Positions 24,192 to 32,405 of a stretch of 54,344 nt of DNA are shown piece after piece. The number at the start of each line of letters is the position of its first letter. The first letter of the stretch is position 1. The stretch spans positions 1-54,344 of the forward strand of contig NZ_JAAMQJ010000035.1 in NCBI RefSeq assembly GCF_013523125.1, read 5' to 3'. A program made the translations under genes and the position numbers. Under the pieces are notes generated by a model. That model made no database searches and was not told the DNA's origin. It worked only from the letters and a program-made list of their open reading frames with translations. The stretch comes from Pseudomonas entomophila. Its GTDB lineage: Bacteria; Pseudomonadota; Gammaproteobacteria; Pseudomonadales; Pseudomonadaceae.

Positions 24192-26570
24192 ATGAAATTC
24201 AGTGAACAGTGGCTGCGCGGTTGGGTCAACCCGCAGGTCTCCCGTGACGAGCTGGTCGCTCGTCTGTCGATGGCCGGTCTGGAGGTCGACAGCGTGACCC
24301 CGGCGGCGGGCCAGTTCAGCGGTATCGTGGTCGGCGAAGTGCTGGCCACCGAGCAACACCCGGACGCCGACAAACTGCGCGTCTGCCAGGTCAGCAACGG
24401 CAGCGAGACCTTCCAGGTCGTCTGCGGCGCGCCCAACGTGCGCCCGGGCCTGAAGATCCCGTTCGCCATGATCGGCGCCGAGCTGCCCGGCGACTTCAAG
24501 ATCAAGAAGGCCAAGCTGCGCGGCGTCGAGTCCTTCGGCATGCTGTGCTCGGCGGCCGAACTGCAGATCAGCGAAGAGAACGATGGCCTGCTCGAGCTGG
24601 CGGCCGACGCGCCGGTGGGGAAGGACATCCGTGCCTACCTGAACCTCGACGACGCCAGCATCGAAGTGGACCTGACCCCCAACCGCGGCGACTGCCAGTC
24701 GCTGGCCGGTCTGGCCCGCGAAGTCGGCGCGCTGTACGGCGCGCCGGTCAGCCGCATCGACGTGCCGGCGGTTACCGTCGCGCACGATGAGGTTCGTCCG
24801 GTCGAGGTGCTCGCGCCTCACGCCTGCCCGCGTTACCTGGGTCGGGTGATTCGCAATGTCGACCTGTCCCGCCCGACGCCCCTGTGGATGGTCGAGCGCC
24901 TGCGCCGTAGCGACGTGCGCAGCATCGATGCGGCCGTGGACATCACCAACTACGTGATGCTCGAACTCGGTCAACCCCTGCACGCCTTCGACCTGGCCGA
25001 GATCAACGGCGGCATCCGCGTGCGCATGGCCGAGGCCGGCGAGAAGCTGGTCCTGCTCGATGGCCAGGAAGTCAGCCTGCGTCCCGACACGCTGGTCATC
25101 GCCGACCATGCCCGCGCCCTGGCGATCGCCGGCGTGATGGGTGGCGAGCACAGCGGCGTCAGCGCCGGCACCCGCGACCTGTTCCTGGAAAGCGCCTTCT
25201 TCGACCCGATCGCCATCGCCGGCAAGGCCCGCTCCTACGGCCTGCACACCGATGCATCGCACCGCTTCGAGCGCGGCGTCGACTCGCAGCTGGCACGTGA
25301 GGCCATGGAGCGCGCGACGGCCCTGGTGCTGGAGATCGTCGGCGGCGAGCCGGGCCCCATCATCGAAAGCGTCAGCCAGCAGCACCTGCCGTCGGTCGCC
25401 CCGATCACCCTGCGCGCCGAGCGCATCGACCAGATGCTCGGCATGCAGATGCCGGCCGACCAGGTCGAGCAGCTGCTCAACGCCCTGGGCCTGACGACCC
25501 GTGCGAGCGGGGCAGGGCAGTGGACCGTCGAGGTGCCAAGCCACCGCTTCGACATCAGCCTGGAAGTGGACCTGATCGAAGAGCTGGCACGCCTGTACGG
25601 CTACAACCGCCTGCCCGTGCGTTACCCGCAGGCGCGCCTGGCCCCGCAACCGCGTGGTGAAGCGCGCAGCGAGCTGCCGACCTTGCGTCGTCTGCTGGTC
25701 GCACGCGGTTACCAGGAAGCGATCACCTACAGCTTCATCGATCCGAAGCTGTTCGAGCTGTTCACGCCAGGTGTCGAACCCCTGCTGCTGGCCAACCCCA
25801 TCTCCAGCGACATGGCCGCCATGCGCGCCTCGCTGTGGCCAGGTCTGGTCAAGGCCGTGCAGCACAACCTCAACCGCCAGCAGGACCGCGTGCGCCTGTT
25901 CGAGAGCGGGCTGCGTTTCGTCGGCCAGTTGGGTGCGCTCGAGCAGCAGCCCATGCTGGCAGGCGTGGTCACCGGCAGCCGTCTGCCCGAAGGCTGGGCC
26001 AACGGACGTGATGCGGTCGACTTCTTCGACGTCAAGGCCGACGTCGAAGCCGTGCTCGGTCATGCCGGTGCCCTGGACGCCTTCGCGTTCGTGCCAGGCA
26101 AACACCCGGCGCTGCACCCCGGTCAGACCGCCCGTATCGAACGTGACGGCCAGGAAGTCGGCTACCTCGGTGCCCTGCACCCGGAGCTGGCCAAGGCCCT
26201 GGGTCTGGAGCGTCCGGTGTTCGCCTTCGAACTGATCCTGGGCGAAGTGGCCGAAGGCCGTCTGCCAGCGTTCAGCGAACTGTCGCGCTTCCCCGAAACG
26301 CGCCGCGACCTGGCCTTGATCGCTGGCCGCGACGTCTCGGCCAGCGCCGTGCTCGACACCATCCGTGCGCACGCAGGCGAGTGGCTGACCGACTTGCGGC
26401 TGTTCGACGTGTATCAGGGCAAAGGCATTGATCCGGATCGAAAAAGCCTGGCGGTCGGCTTGACCTGGCAGCATCCATCGCGCACTCTTAATGACGATGA
26501 GGTGAATGCCACCTTGCAGACGATCCTCACCTCGCTCGAACAAGGGTTGAACACCACGTTAAGGAAATAG
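24192..26570 (+). CDS. pheT: Phenylalanyl-tRNA synthetase beta subunit
   Basis: The full-length 792-residue subunit. Its domains in order are: an N-terminal OB-fold tRNA-binding domain (about 40-150), the B3/B4 editing domain (about 210-390), the B5 domain (about 400-470), a catalytic-like core without full activity, and the C-terminal ferredoxin-like anticodon-binding domain (about 700-792: SRFPETRRDLALIAGRDV...). The editing domain hydrolyses Tyr-tRNA-Phe. Its stop lies 3 bases before ihfA, so the two genes are co-transcribed. Confidence 0.97.
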   Translation: MKFSEQWLRGWVNPQVSRDELVARLSMAGLEVDSVTPAAGQFSGIVVGEVLATEQHPDADKLRVCQVSNGSETFQVVCGAPNVRPGLKIPFAMIGAELPGDFKIKKAKLRGVESFGMLCSAAELQISEENDGLLELAADAPVGKDIRAYLNLDDASIEVDLTPNRGDCQSLAGLAREVGALYGAPVSRIDVPAVTVAHDEVRPVEVLAPHACPRYLGRVIRNVDLSRPTPLWMVERLRRSDVRSIDAAVDITNYVMLELGQPLHAFDLAEINGGIRVRMAEAGEKLVLLDGQEVSLRPDTLVIADHARALAIAGVMGGEHSGVSAGTRDLFLESAFFDPIAIAGKARSYGLHTDASHRFERGVDSQLAREAMERATALVLEIVGGEPGPIIESVSQQHLPSVAPITLRAERIDQMLGMQMPADQVEQLLNALGLTTRASGAGQWTVEVPSHRFDISLEVDLIEELARLYGYNRLPVRYPQARLAPQPRGEARSELPTLRRLLVARGYQEAITYSFIDPKLFELFTPGVEPLLLANPISSDMAAMRASLWPGLVKAVQHNLNRQQDRVRLFESGLRFVGQLGALEQQPMLAGVVTGSRLPEGWANGRDAVDFFDVKADVEAVLGHAGALDAFAFVPGKHPALHPGQTARIERDGQEVGYLGALHPELAKALGLERPVFAFELILGEVAEGRLPAFSELSRFPETRRDLALIAGRDVSASAVLDTIRAHAGEWLTDLRLFDVYQGKGIDPDRKSLAVGLTWQHPSRTLNDDEVNATLQTILTSLEQGLNTTLRK

Positions 26571-26573
26571 CGT

Positions 26574-26876
26574 ATGGGTGCTCTGACGAAAGCTGAGATG
26601 GCTGAGAGGCTGTACGAAGAGCTGGGTCTGAACAAGCGCGAAGCCAAAGAGCTGGTCGAACTCTTCTTCGAAGAGATTCGGCACGCGCTGGAAGACAACG
26701 AGCAGGTCAAGCTGTCCGGATTCGGCAACTTCGACCTTCGTGACAAACGCCAGCGGCCGGGCCGCAACCCCAAGACAGGGGAAGAGATCCCGATCACCGC
26801 TCGCCGAGTCGTCACCTTTCGTCCAGGGCAGAAGCTGAAGGCCCGGGTTGAGGCCTATGCTGGAACCAAGCCATAA
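26574..26876 (+). CDS. ihfA: Integration host factor subunit alpha
   Basis: A 100-residue DNA-bending protein of the HU/IHF family, with the proline tip segment DKRQRPGRNPKTGEEIPITARR. It pairs with IhfB and serves site-specific recombination, replication and transcription, possibly including the neighbouring prophage integrase. The position after pheT is conserved. Its 3' end overlaps the MerR gene start by 20 bases. Confidence 0.96.
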   Translation: MGALTKAEMAERLYEELGLNKREAKELVELFFEEIRHALEDNEQVKLSGFGNFDLRDKRQRPGRNPKTGEEIPITARRVVTFRPGQKLKARVEAYAGTKP

Positions 26877-27213
26877 CGACGAGCTGCCGCCCATACCCGG
26901 CAAACGCTACTTCACCATCGGTGAAGTCAGCGAGCTTTGCGCGGTCAAGCCCCATGTACTGCGGTACTGGGAGCAGGAGTTCCCGCAGCTCAACCCGGTC
27001 AAGCGGCGTGGCAACCGGCGGTATTACCAGCGCCAGGACGTGCTGATGATCCGCCAGATCCGTGCCTTGTTGTACGAGCAGGGCTTTACCATCGGTGGTG
27101 CGCGGTTGCGCATGTCCAGTGATGAGGCCAAGGAAGATTCTTCCCAGTACAAGCAGATGATTCGGCAGATGATCGTCGAATTGGAGGATGTACTGGGGGT
27201 CTTGAAGAAGTGA
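26857..27213 (+). CDS. MerR family transcriptional regulator
   Basis: The 118-residue protein has an N-terminal MerR winged helix (YFTIGEVSELCAVKPHVLRYWEQEFPQLNP) and a short helical tail without effector-binding cysteines. It is the gene regularly found after ihfA in gamma-proteobacteria. Its ligand and targets are unknown. The ATG at 26857 (MLEPSHNDELPP) is preferred; it overlaps the ihfA end, suggesting translational coupling. Confidence 0.9.
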   Translation: MLEPSHNDELPPIPGKRYFTIGEVSELCAVKPHVLRYWEQEFPQLNPVKRRGNRRYYQRQDVLMIRQIRALLYEQGFTIGGARLRMSSDEAKEDSSQYKQMIRQMIVELEDVLGVLKK

Positions 27214-27224
27214 TCCACCGAGGC

Positions 27225-27253
27225 GTGAAAGTTTTTTGAAAAAAAGCTTTCAC
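27225..27253 (+). terminator. Hairpin after the MerR gene
   Basis: GTGAAAG-TTTTTTG-AAAAAAA-GCTTTCAC can form a long A/T-rich stem. It stands 12 bases after the stop, but no further T-run follows, so termination is likely but not certain. Confidence 0.5.
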
Positions 27254-27316
27254 TTATCAGATGGTTAGGGTACATTTCTCAACGCTTTCAGCGGTTTTGG
27301 AAGCAGCTGTACTTGT

Positions 27317-27393
27317 CGGGGCGTAGCGCAGCCCGGTAGCGCACTTGCATGGGGTGCAAGGGGTCGAGTGTTCGAATCACTCCGTCCCGACCA
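27317..27393 (+). tRNA. tRNA-Pro (GGG)
   Basis: A complete 77-base cloverleaf: the acceptor CGGGGCG pairs with the CGTCCCG segment and is followed by ACCA. The anticodon stem CTTGC/GCAAG encloses ATGGGGT with anticodon GGG. The prophage begins at its 3' end, so its last bases are probably the attL core restored by the phage. Confidence 0.96.
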
Positions 27394-27400
27394 ATAATCC
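27350..27400. other. Probable attL within the 3' half of tRNA-Pro
   Basis: A tyrosine integrase gene points at and ends 70 bases from this tRNA, the classic arrangement for integration at a tRNA 3' end. The matching attR copy is not in the window, so the exact core cannot be set. Confidence 0.45.
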
Positions 27401-27410
27401 CAATGACTTA

Positions 27411-27431
27411 GCCACCTTCGGGTGGCTTTTT
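27411..27431 (+). terminator. Terminator after tRNA-Pro
   Basis: GCCACC-TTCG-GGTGGC followed by TTTTT. It lies on the prophage side of the probable crossover. Confidence 0.85.
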
Positions 27432-27462
27432 CATTTCTGCGTGTGGGGAGTTTTTCGGGACA

Positions 27463-28641
27463 TCATCCGATTTTCCTCTTCAAGATCGTCAGCACAGGCC
27501 CACGCGAGTCTGTTGTTGATACCATGTTCGCAGCCTCAATCAGTTTGCCCAGCTCAGCGCCGGAGTAGTGACTGGTGATGCTGCCGTTCTTGTGCCCAAG
27601 CAATGATTTGCGATCCTCTTCTGTCACACCCGCTGCCCGCAACCGGCGGCCGAAGGTGTGCTTGAGATCATGGATCCTGATCGAGGCATACCCAGGGTGA
27701 GCGGGGCGAAGGTTTTCCTCCTGCCAGAGTTTCGCCGCTCTCACCCGCGCCTTCTTCCAAGCCGAGTCATTCATCCTGTGCATGGCCGTGCCGTTGTACG
27801 GAAACACCCATTCCTTGCTGATGCCGCGCTGCTTTTCGATGATCGACTTGGCCACGCCATTCAGCACCACCAAGCGCTCGTCGCCATTCTTGACGCCCGA
27901 CCGGGCGTGCCTCCCGCCGAAATCAGCGGGGATCAGGAAAACACTGGTCCCAAGTTCCGGTACCGCAATCTCCCAATCCCACCTCAGCTTGCACACCTCC
28001 TGCTCTCGGCAGCCCGTGTTCACCTTGAACAGAGCCATCGTTTGCAGGTGGCCAGGCAGCTCGCCGAACAGAATCGACTGCTCCTCCCATGACATCGGGT
28101 ATGGCTTGCGGCTCGACTTCTTCTCCTCGAGCTTTTTCAGCATGGGCACACTGTCCAGCCACGGCCGGCGATCATCGTCGCGCCACTTTCGCGCGCACAG
28201 GGTGAGAACCCGGACGGCGCGCTCGATGGCGATGTTGATGGTTCGGTTCGTCACAGCCTTCTCGATGGAGCCGTCCGGCAGCACCTTCTGCGTTTGCCGG
28301 TCTTTGATGAATGGCTCGAGCGCCTGGTCATCGATGTGCGTTAGAGGCAGGTGACCCAGGTACGGGTGCAACTGCTTCAGGCAGAGCGCGGTCAGGTGAA
28401 TAGATGGCTGATCCTTGAACTCGATCAGGTAGCGCGTAGCTGCCTGCTCCCATGTCCGAATCTGCCGAACCCCGTACACCTTCTCCTGGCGCAACTTCTC
28501 CAGCTTGTGGATCAGGTACTGCTCTGCTTCTTCCCGGTCACCAGTTCCAGTGCTCTCTCGAATTCGCTCCCCCCTGTAGACCTTGTCGATTTGCCAGATG
28601 CCCCCTTTCTCGTAGAGGCCAGTGATCGTTTTTCGCGCCAT
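27463..28641 (-). CDS. int: Tyrosine-recombinase prophage integrase
   Basis: This 392-residue site-specific recombinase has an N-terminal arm-binding region, a core-binding domain (about 60-160) and a catalytic domain. The first catalytic arginine is in NTGCREQEVCKLRW, the box II segment is HDLKHTFGRRL, the histidine is in LLGHKNGS, and the tyrosine nucleophile is in ITSHYSGAEL. The usual H-x-x-R motif reads HDLK, a variant I recall from several pseudomonad phage integrases. It would integrate at tRNA-Pro. Its 5' end overlaps the excisionase gene by 130 bases in another frame. Confidence 0.93.
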   Translation of the reverse strand: MARKTITGLYEKGGIWQIDKVYRGERIRESTGTGDREEAEQYLIHKLEKLRQEKVYGVRQIRTWEQAATRYLIEFKDQPSIHLTALCLKQLHPYLGHLPLTHIDDQALEPFIKDRQTQKVLPDGSIEKAVTNRTINIAIERAVRVLTLCARKWRDDDRRPWLDSVPMLKKLEEKKSSRKPYPMSWEEQSILFGELPGHLQTMALFKVNTGCREQEVCKLRWDWEIAVPELGTSVFLIPADFGGRHARSGVKNGDERLVVLNGVAKSIIEKQRGISKEWVFPYNGTAMHRMNDSAWKKARVRAAKLWQEENLRPAHPGYASIRIHDLKHTFGRRLRAAGVTEEDRKSLLGHKNGSITSHYSGAELGKLIEAANMVSTTDSRGPVLTILKRKIG

Positions 28642-28913
28642 GTGTTCTCTCCTCGGCGCTCGCTGCGGGGCCGATTGTTGTCCTGTGAGCCTGCTTTTTC
28701 AATCGCCTTGGCCTCGACATAGGCGTCGGCCCATGCGTCCAACTCTTGGCGGTCGAAAGCCACGCCCTGTTTTCCGATGGGAAACTCGCGCACGTTCGGG
28801 CGTACCGTCTTGTTGAACTCGTCCCGGCACATACCGAGGTAGCCGGGTGCATCGCCGAACCGGATGAACCGTGGCTGAATGCTGGATGGCTTTGCTGCTG
28901 TGGCATTCGCCAT
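28512..28913 (-). CDS. Excisionase-like DNA-binding protein
   Basis: A 133-residue protein whose N-terminal half (RFIRFGDAPGYLGMCRDEFNKTVRPNVREFPIGKQGVAFDRQELDAWADAYV) is a MerR/AlpA-type helix-turn-helix typical of phage excisionases. The C-terminal 45 residues are polar and basic and are encoded in the overlap with int. Position directly upstream of int and the overlap suggest translational coupling and a role in choosing integration or excision. Confidence 0.7.
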   Translation of the reverse strand: MANATAAKPSSIQPRFIRFGDAPGYLGMCRDEFNKTVRPNVREFPIGKQGVAFDRQELDAWADAYVEAKAIEKAGSQDNNRPRSERRGENTWREKRSLASTRKGASGKSTRSTGGSEFERALELVTGKKQSST

Positions 28914-28950
28914 GGTGGTCTCCGCGCCGCCGGCGGCGGCAGGTTGGTGG

Positions 28951-29694
28951 TCAGTCCCAGTCGTGGCTGAGCTTTTCAGGTGATGCCGGGCGGGTTTCAA
29001 GCGTCGCCAGATCCAGCAGCGTGAAATAGCCGCCGTCCTCTGGCCGCCAGCCCATGGTGTCGATGTGGATGACGTTGCCGAGTGTCGCCGGCTTGTGCAG
29101 TGGCGTGTGGCCGACTACCAGGGCTCGGAGGCCCGCGACGCCATTGGTCTCGCCCAATTCGATGCGGCTGCGCGACCACATGCAGGTGTTCTGCGTCAGC
29201 TTGAGCTGCCTTGCGGTGTCCGGCTGCTCGAGCCTGGCGCGCAACTCACTCCAGGACGGGAATGGGCAGTCGGCGTGCACGATTCCAACCAGGCCATTGT
29301 CGGTCTCGACCTCGATGGCGATCGGCAGACCACGGAACTCGGCCGCGAACTCGCGCTGCTCATCCCAGGCCAGGCCGGCGAACCAGGCGCCGCCGTTGTA
29401 GACCCAGTTGTCGACGTCGCAGGTATCGAAGCGGCAGACGTAGTCGTCATGGTTGCCGCGCACCGGGTGGAACCATGGCTTGGCCAGCCACTCGAGCACG
29501 TCCCGGCACTCCGGCCCCCTGTCGACCAGGTCGCCGACGCTGAAAAGCCTGTCAACCGTCGGATCAAAGCCGGCCGCATCCAGCGCGGCCTGCAGCCTGG
29601 TGAAGTGCCCGTGAATGTCGCCGACCGCAAAATCGCGGCCAGCCGTGTTCCTGGCGAAGCGCTTGATGCGCACCACCTCGATGTTTTCGAGCAT
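28951..29694 (-). CDS. Phage metallophosphoesterase (serine/threonine phosphatase type)
   Basis: The 247-residue protein has all the calcineurin-like motifs: GDIHGHF, GDLVDRGPE, RGNHDD, and later VVGHTPLHKP. It resembles the lambda NinI/bacterial PrpA class of small protein phosphatases that need manganese. The start at 29694 (MLENIEVVRIKRF) is set by homology; the upstream extension is a GC-rich artefact. It is a member of the leftward operon and its cellular target is unknown. Confidence 0.87.
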   Translation of the reverse strand: MLENIEVVRIKRFARNTAGRDFAVGDIHGHFTRLQAALDAAGFDPTVDRLFSVGDLVDRGPECRDVLEWLAKPWFHPVRGNHDDYVCRFDTCDVDNWVYNGGAWFAGLAWDEQREFAAEFRGLPIAIEVETDNGLVGIVHADCPFPSWSELRARLEQPDTARQLKLTQNTCMWSRSRIELGETNGVAGLRALVVGHTPLHKPATLGNVIHIDTMGWRPEDGGYFTLLDLATLETRPASPEKLSHDWD

Positions 29695-29749
29695 TGGTGA
29701 TCCTCGCCCGCACACATCGGCGGGCCTCGGTAATAAAGGAAGGGGTGGG

Positions 29750-29935
29750 TTACAGCAGGTGGGCGCCGGCTTCGAGCAGGCCGTCGCGGTCCTTGCGCAC
29801 GTCGTCGCGCTCAGTGACCAGGCGCTGGATGCCGCGGTGCAGGTAGTCGGCAGTGGATTCACCGGGGCGCAGATCGCTGGGCTTGACGCCCTGCAGCACG
29901 GCCTTGAGCTCATGGAGGGTCAGTTGCTCGATCAT
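29750..29935 (-). CDS. Small phage protein of unknown function
   Basis: The 61-residue product starts MIEQLTLHELKAVLQGVKPSDLRPGESTADYLHRGIQRL and ends in a charged helix. It begins in a stop/start overlap with the 121-residue gene, a sign of a real coupled gene. I recognise no family. Confidence 0.65.
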   Translation of the reverse strand: MIEQLTLHELKAVLQGVKPSDLRPGESTADYLHRGIQRLVTERDDVRKDRDGLLEAGAHLL

Positions 29936-30297
29936 GGCGTCACCTGTTGCGTGTTGCACAGCACGACTTCGTCGCCATCCAGGGCCTGCACCTGGCCAAG
30001 TGAGGCCATGGCTTCGATCGCGGCGATTCGGTTGGCCTCGAGAGCTCGGCGCTCTGCCGACATCCAAATGGTCAATCCGGTCCCGCTTCCGCCGGTGCCG
30101 CCATAGCTGGAGACAGACTCGGCCTCTTCCTTGGCCGACTCCAGAAAATCCTGTGTTCGGCAGTGCGGGCACAGGTGCGTGCAGTCCTGCGGATCGTAGC
30201 CTTCACCAGCGCCTGCATCAAAAAGGTAGCCGCCCGGTCGGCACTCCCAGTCGCCGACCGAATAGCCGCAGGCTGCAGCTTCAATGTGTTCGCTCAC
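29932..30297 (-). CDS. Phage hypothetical protein with a cysteine/histidine motif
   Basis: A 121-residue protein with CTHLCPHCRT (about 39-48) that could bind zinc, a glycine-rich middle and a helical C-terminus. It overlaps both neighbours by 4 bases (ATGA), so it is part of a tightly coupled set. The function is unknown. Confidence 0.7.
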   Translation of the reverse strand: MSEHIEAAACGYSVGDWECRPGGYLFDAGAGEGYDPQDCTHLCPHCRTQDFLESAKEEAESVSSYGGTGGSGTGLTIWMSAERRALEANRIAAIEAMASLGQVQALDGDEVVLCNTQQVTP

Positions 30298-30545
30298 AGG
30301 TAATACCTCACGTCGACCCAGCGCCCGGGCGCCTGCGCGGGCATGGGTTCGGGTTGTTGTTCGTGCGGGGATAGCTGGTGCTCGGTACCGGCCTGCAGCT
30401 GGCTGTCAGGGATGCAGCTGATCGCCATCTGATTGAGGATGTAGCAGGTGACGCCCCGGTGGCTGTCGTGCTCAATGTCGATGACGTTCTCGCTGGCGCT
30501 GGCACCGGTGGCCAGCAGCAGGAGGCAGAGGGCGAAGCGGGTCAT
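30294..30545 (-). CDS. Small secreted phage protein
   Basis: The 83-residue precursor has a signal peptide (MTRFALCLLLLATGASAS) and two cysteines in HRGVTCYILNQMAISCIPDSQL, probably forming a disulfide in the periplasm. It overlaps the upstream gene by 4 bases. I do not recognise a characterised family; an envelope role during lysogeny is a guess. Confidence 0.65.
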   Translation of the reverse strand: MTRFALCLLLLATGASASENVIDIEHDSHRGVTCYILNQMAISCIPDSQLQAGTEHQLSPHEQQPEPMPAQAPGRWVDVRYYL

Positions 30546-30922
30546 GGCCTGCTCCCAATCGCGGCGGCCGCCTCAACGATCGCCCGGCGAGTTGCCCGGA
30601 ATGGGTCGTCGCCGTGGTAGATGTCGAACTCACCAAAGCGCTCAGCATCCACGACGGTGTACGGGTCCGAGTCGCCGTCGAACGGCTCTACGATGTGGAT
30701 CTGGATGCCCAGGCGGTCACCCCGGCCCATCAATACGGCCACTCGCAGTGCGTCGCCATCGTTGATCAAGGGGTTCCAGTGAGCACGTACACCCGATTGA
30801 CCCTTCAGGCGAAAAGGCCACTTCGGATCGCGGCAGGTGCATGGCTCGATCTCAAGGCGTGCGGCCTTGGCGGCCAGCTTGAGCAATTCGAGGTCGCGTT
30901 CGTCTACTTCAGACACAGGCAC
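30542..30922 (-). CDS. Phage hypothetical protein with WNPL...DGDALR motif
   Basis: A 126-residue protein beginning MPVSEVDERDLELLKLAAKAA, with CTCRDPKWPF and then HWNPLINDGDALRVAVLMG and a C-terminal RRAIVEAAAAIGSR helix. I have seen this motif pattern in many Pseudomonas phage proteins; the function is unknown and a NinX-type relation is only a possibility. Confidence 0.65.
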   Translation of the reverse strand: MPVSEVDERDLELLKLAAKAARLEIEPCTCRDPKWPFRLKGQSGVRAHWNPLINDGDALRVAVLMGRGDRLGIQIHIVEPFDGDSDPYTVVDAERFGEFDIYHGDDPFRATRRAIVEAAAAIGSRP

Positions 30923-30981
30923 TCCTTTGCCGCCACATCGCGGCAGTGAATAGAGGGGAGAGGGGTTGCAGCGGGGCGGGG

Positions 30982-31980
30982 TTACTGTTTGCCGATCAAC
31001 GCATCAGCCTGCATAAGGACTTTGCACGCTGGGCAGCTTTCATCCCGGGAGTCGTAACCCTCGATCTGATCGGGGCATAACCCATTCGCAATGTGGTTCA
31101 GCTGGTTTGTGCCGACGCCGCGTAGCCGCTGGATCAAATCAAGCTTCACTGGCTCCAAGGCGGCGCCAGCCTTACAGCGGCTGCACTTGCCGCACGCAGT
31201 GCCCAGCTCCCAGGCGCCTTTGCACACAGTCTCGTTGATCTCAACCGGCGTGCTCGGCTCTGCGCTGGCGGATAGGACCTTTTCGATTTCTTCGAACCAG
31301 TACCTAGCCGGGCAGGGATCGCGCTTGCCGAGGATTCGAGCCAGCAGCGCATGCGCCTGGGCCAGCTGGGCGCGCAGGGCCTCCACCTCACCGCTCGCGG
31401 CATCCATCGCCAGCTTGTGCTGGCCCGCGTTGGCGCGCAGCCGCCCAACCTCGGCAGGATCGGCAGCGCTGGCGAAGACCGGCCGAATCTCTCGCATGAT
31501 CCCGAACTGATTGAAGCGGCCTACCTCATGGCCGTGCAAAGCCCGCTCGGTGTCGCAGCACTCCCGCCACGGCTTCCACTGTGACCCGGGTCGATCGGTC
31601 TTGCTGCGGATCTGGTAGCCCACCGGCTCGCCCTGGCCCTGCTGGGCTGGCAGCAGATCGGCAAGCGTGACCTCGGGCGCCTTGCACTGGGCGGCATCTA
31701 TGGCAGCCATCGCCAAGTCGCGGTCGCGCATGCCGGGGACGCCCTTAAGGCGAGTGATGCATGCTGTAGCGGCCTCGACCTGCCGCTCGGTCCAGATGCT
31801 GCGCTCTGCCAGCATGTAGCCCTCAGGCAACGGTATCGGGTTGCGTTGCCCCTGCTGGGCTGGCTGGTCCAGAATTGCTCGCAACTGATCGCCATGATCC
31901 TTGCTGAAATACCCTTGAGCCGCATTGCCAAGGATTGCGCGGATAAGGTCTTCGCCCACCATCTTCTCTGCGTTGCTCAT
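30982..31980 (-). CDS. Phage hypothetical protein with central coiled coil and cysteine motifs
   Basis: The 332-residue protein combines several parts. A helical N-terminus (about 1-110) includes Q/G-rich linkers (PAQQGQ repeated three times). A middle section contains GQWKPW-like aromatic residues, and a coiled coil lies at about 180-215. A C-terminal segment has CGKCSRCKAG and CPACKVL, which may bind zinc. The repeated PAQQGQG linkers suggest a modular, recombined protein. Many phage operons carry such proteins; the function is unknown. Confidence 0.6.
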   Translation of the reverse strand: MSNAEKMVGEDLIRAILGNAAQGYFSKDHGDQLRAILDQPAQQGQRNPIPLPEGYMLAERSIWTERQVEAATACITRLKGVPGMRDRDLAMAAIDAAQCKAPEVTLADLLPAQQGQGEPVGYQIRSKTDRPGSQWKPWRECCDTERALHGHEVGRFNQFGIMREIRPVFASAADPAEVGRLRANAGQHKLAMDAASGEVEALRAQLAQAHALLARILGKRDPCPARYWFEEIEKVLSASAEPSTPVEINETVCKGAWELGTACGKCSRCKAGAALEPVKLDLIQRLRGVGTNQLNHIANGLCPDQIEGYDSRDESCPACKVLMQADALIGKQ

Positions 31981-32384
31981 GAGCGGTTCTCCAGGGCAGT
32001 GCGAGCCACAGTCCCGTCCTCAATGAACTCGGGTTCTTCGTCATGCCACAGCATGTTCAGTGGCTCACCGCTCACTGTGTCCCATCTGCCACTTTCGACA
32101 TGGTAGTGCTCGCCGTCGGCGTAGAACTTCAGCGCCGACCGCAACCGATCGTTCTCTTCCTCAACCGCATTCAGCCGCTGCTGGAGGGCGTTACGCTCGG
32201 CGGTGAGGCGTTCGTTGTCTTCCTGCCCGGCCTGGTGCCCGGCGCGGAAAGCGTTGAAGTCCTGGGAGGTGTGCGGATCTACGAAGCCGAGGCTGTCCTT
32301 CTCCAGGTCTTCGTCGCACCATCCGTTTGGATTGAGCTTGATATACAGGTCGCGTAGGTCGTTGGGGTGGTTTTGTGTGGGCAT
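31977..32384 (-). CDS. Phage coiled-coil hypothetical protein
   Basis: A 135-residue protein with a strongly predicted coiled coil (DNERLTAERNALQQRLNAVEEENDRLRSALKFYADG, about 55-90) and an acidic C-terminus. It overlaps the downstream gene by 4 bases. The function is unknown. Confidence 0.6.
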   Translation of the reverse strand: MPTQNHPNDLRDLYIKLNPNGWCDEDLEKDSLGFVDPHTSQDFNAFRAGHQAGQEDNERLTAERNALQQRLNAVEEENDRLRSALKFYADGEHYHVESGRWDTVSGEPLNMLWHDEEPEFIEDGTVARTALENRS

Positions 32385-32405
32385 GGGGATACCTCGCCTG
32401 GGGTG

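Noticed and set aside
23775..26543. A very long (922-codon) open frame opposite pheS/pheT
   Set aside because: It is antisense to two essential, clearly coding genes. Long open antisense frames are expected in GC-rich coding DNA, and the product has histidine/glutamine/valine-rich artefact composition.
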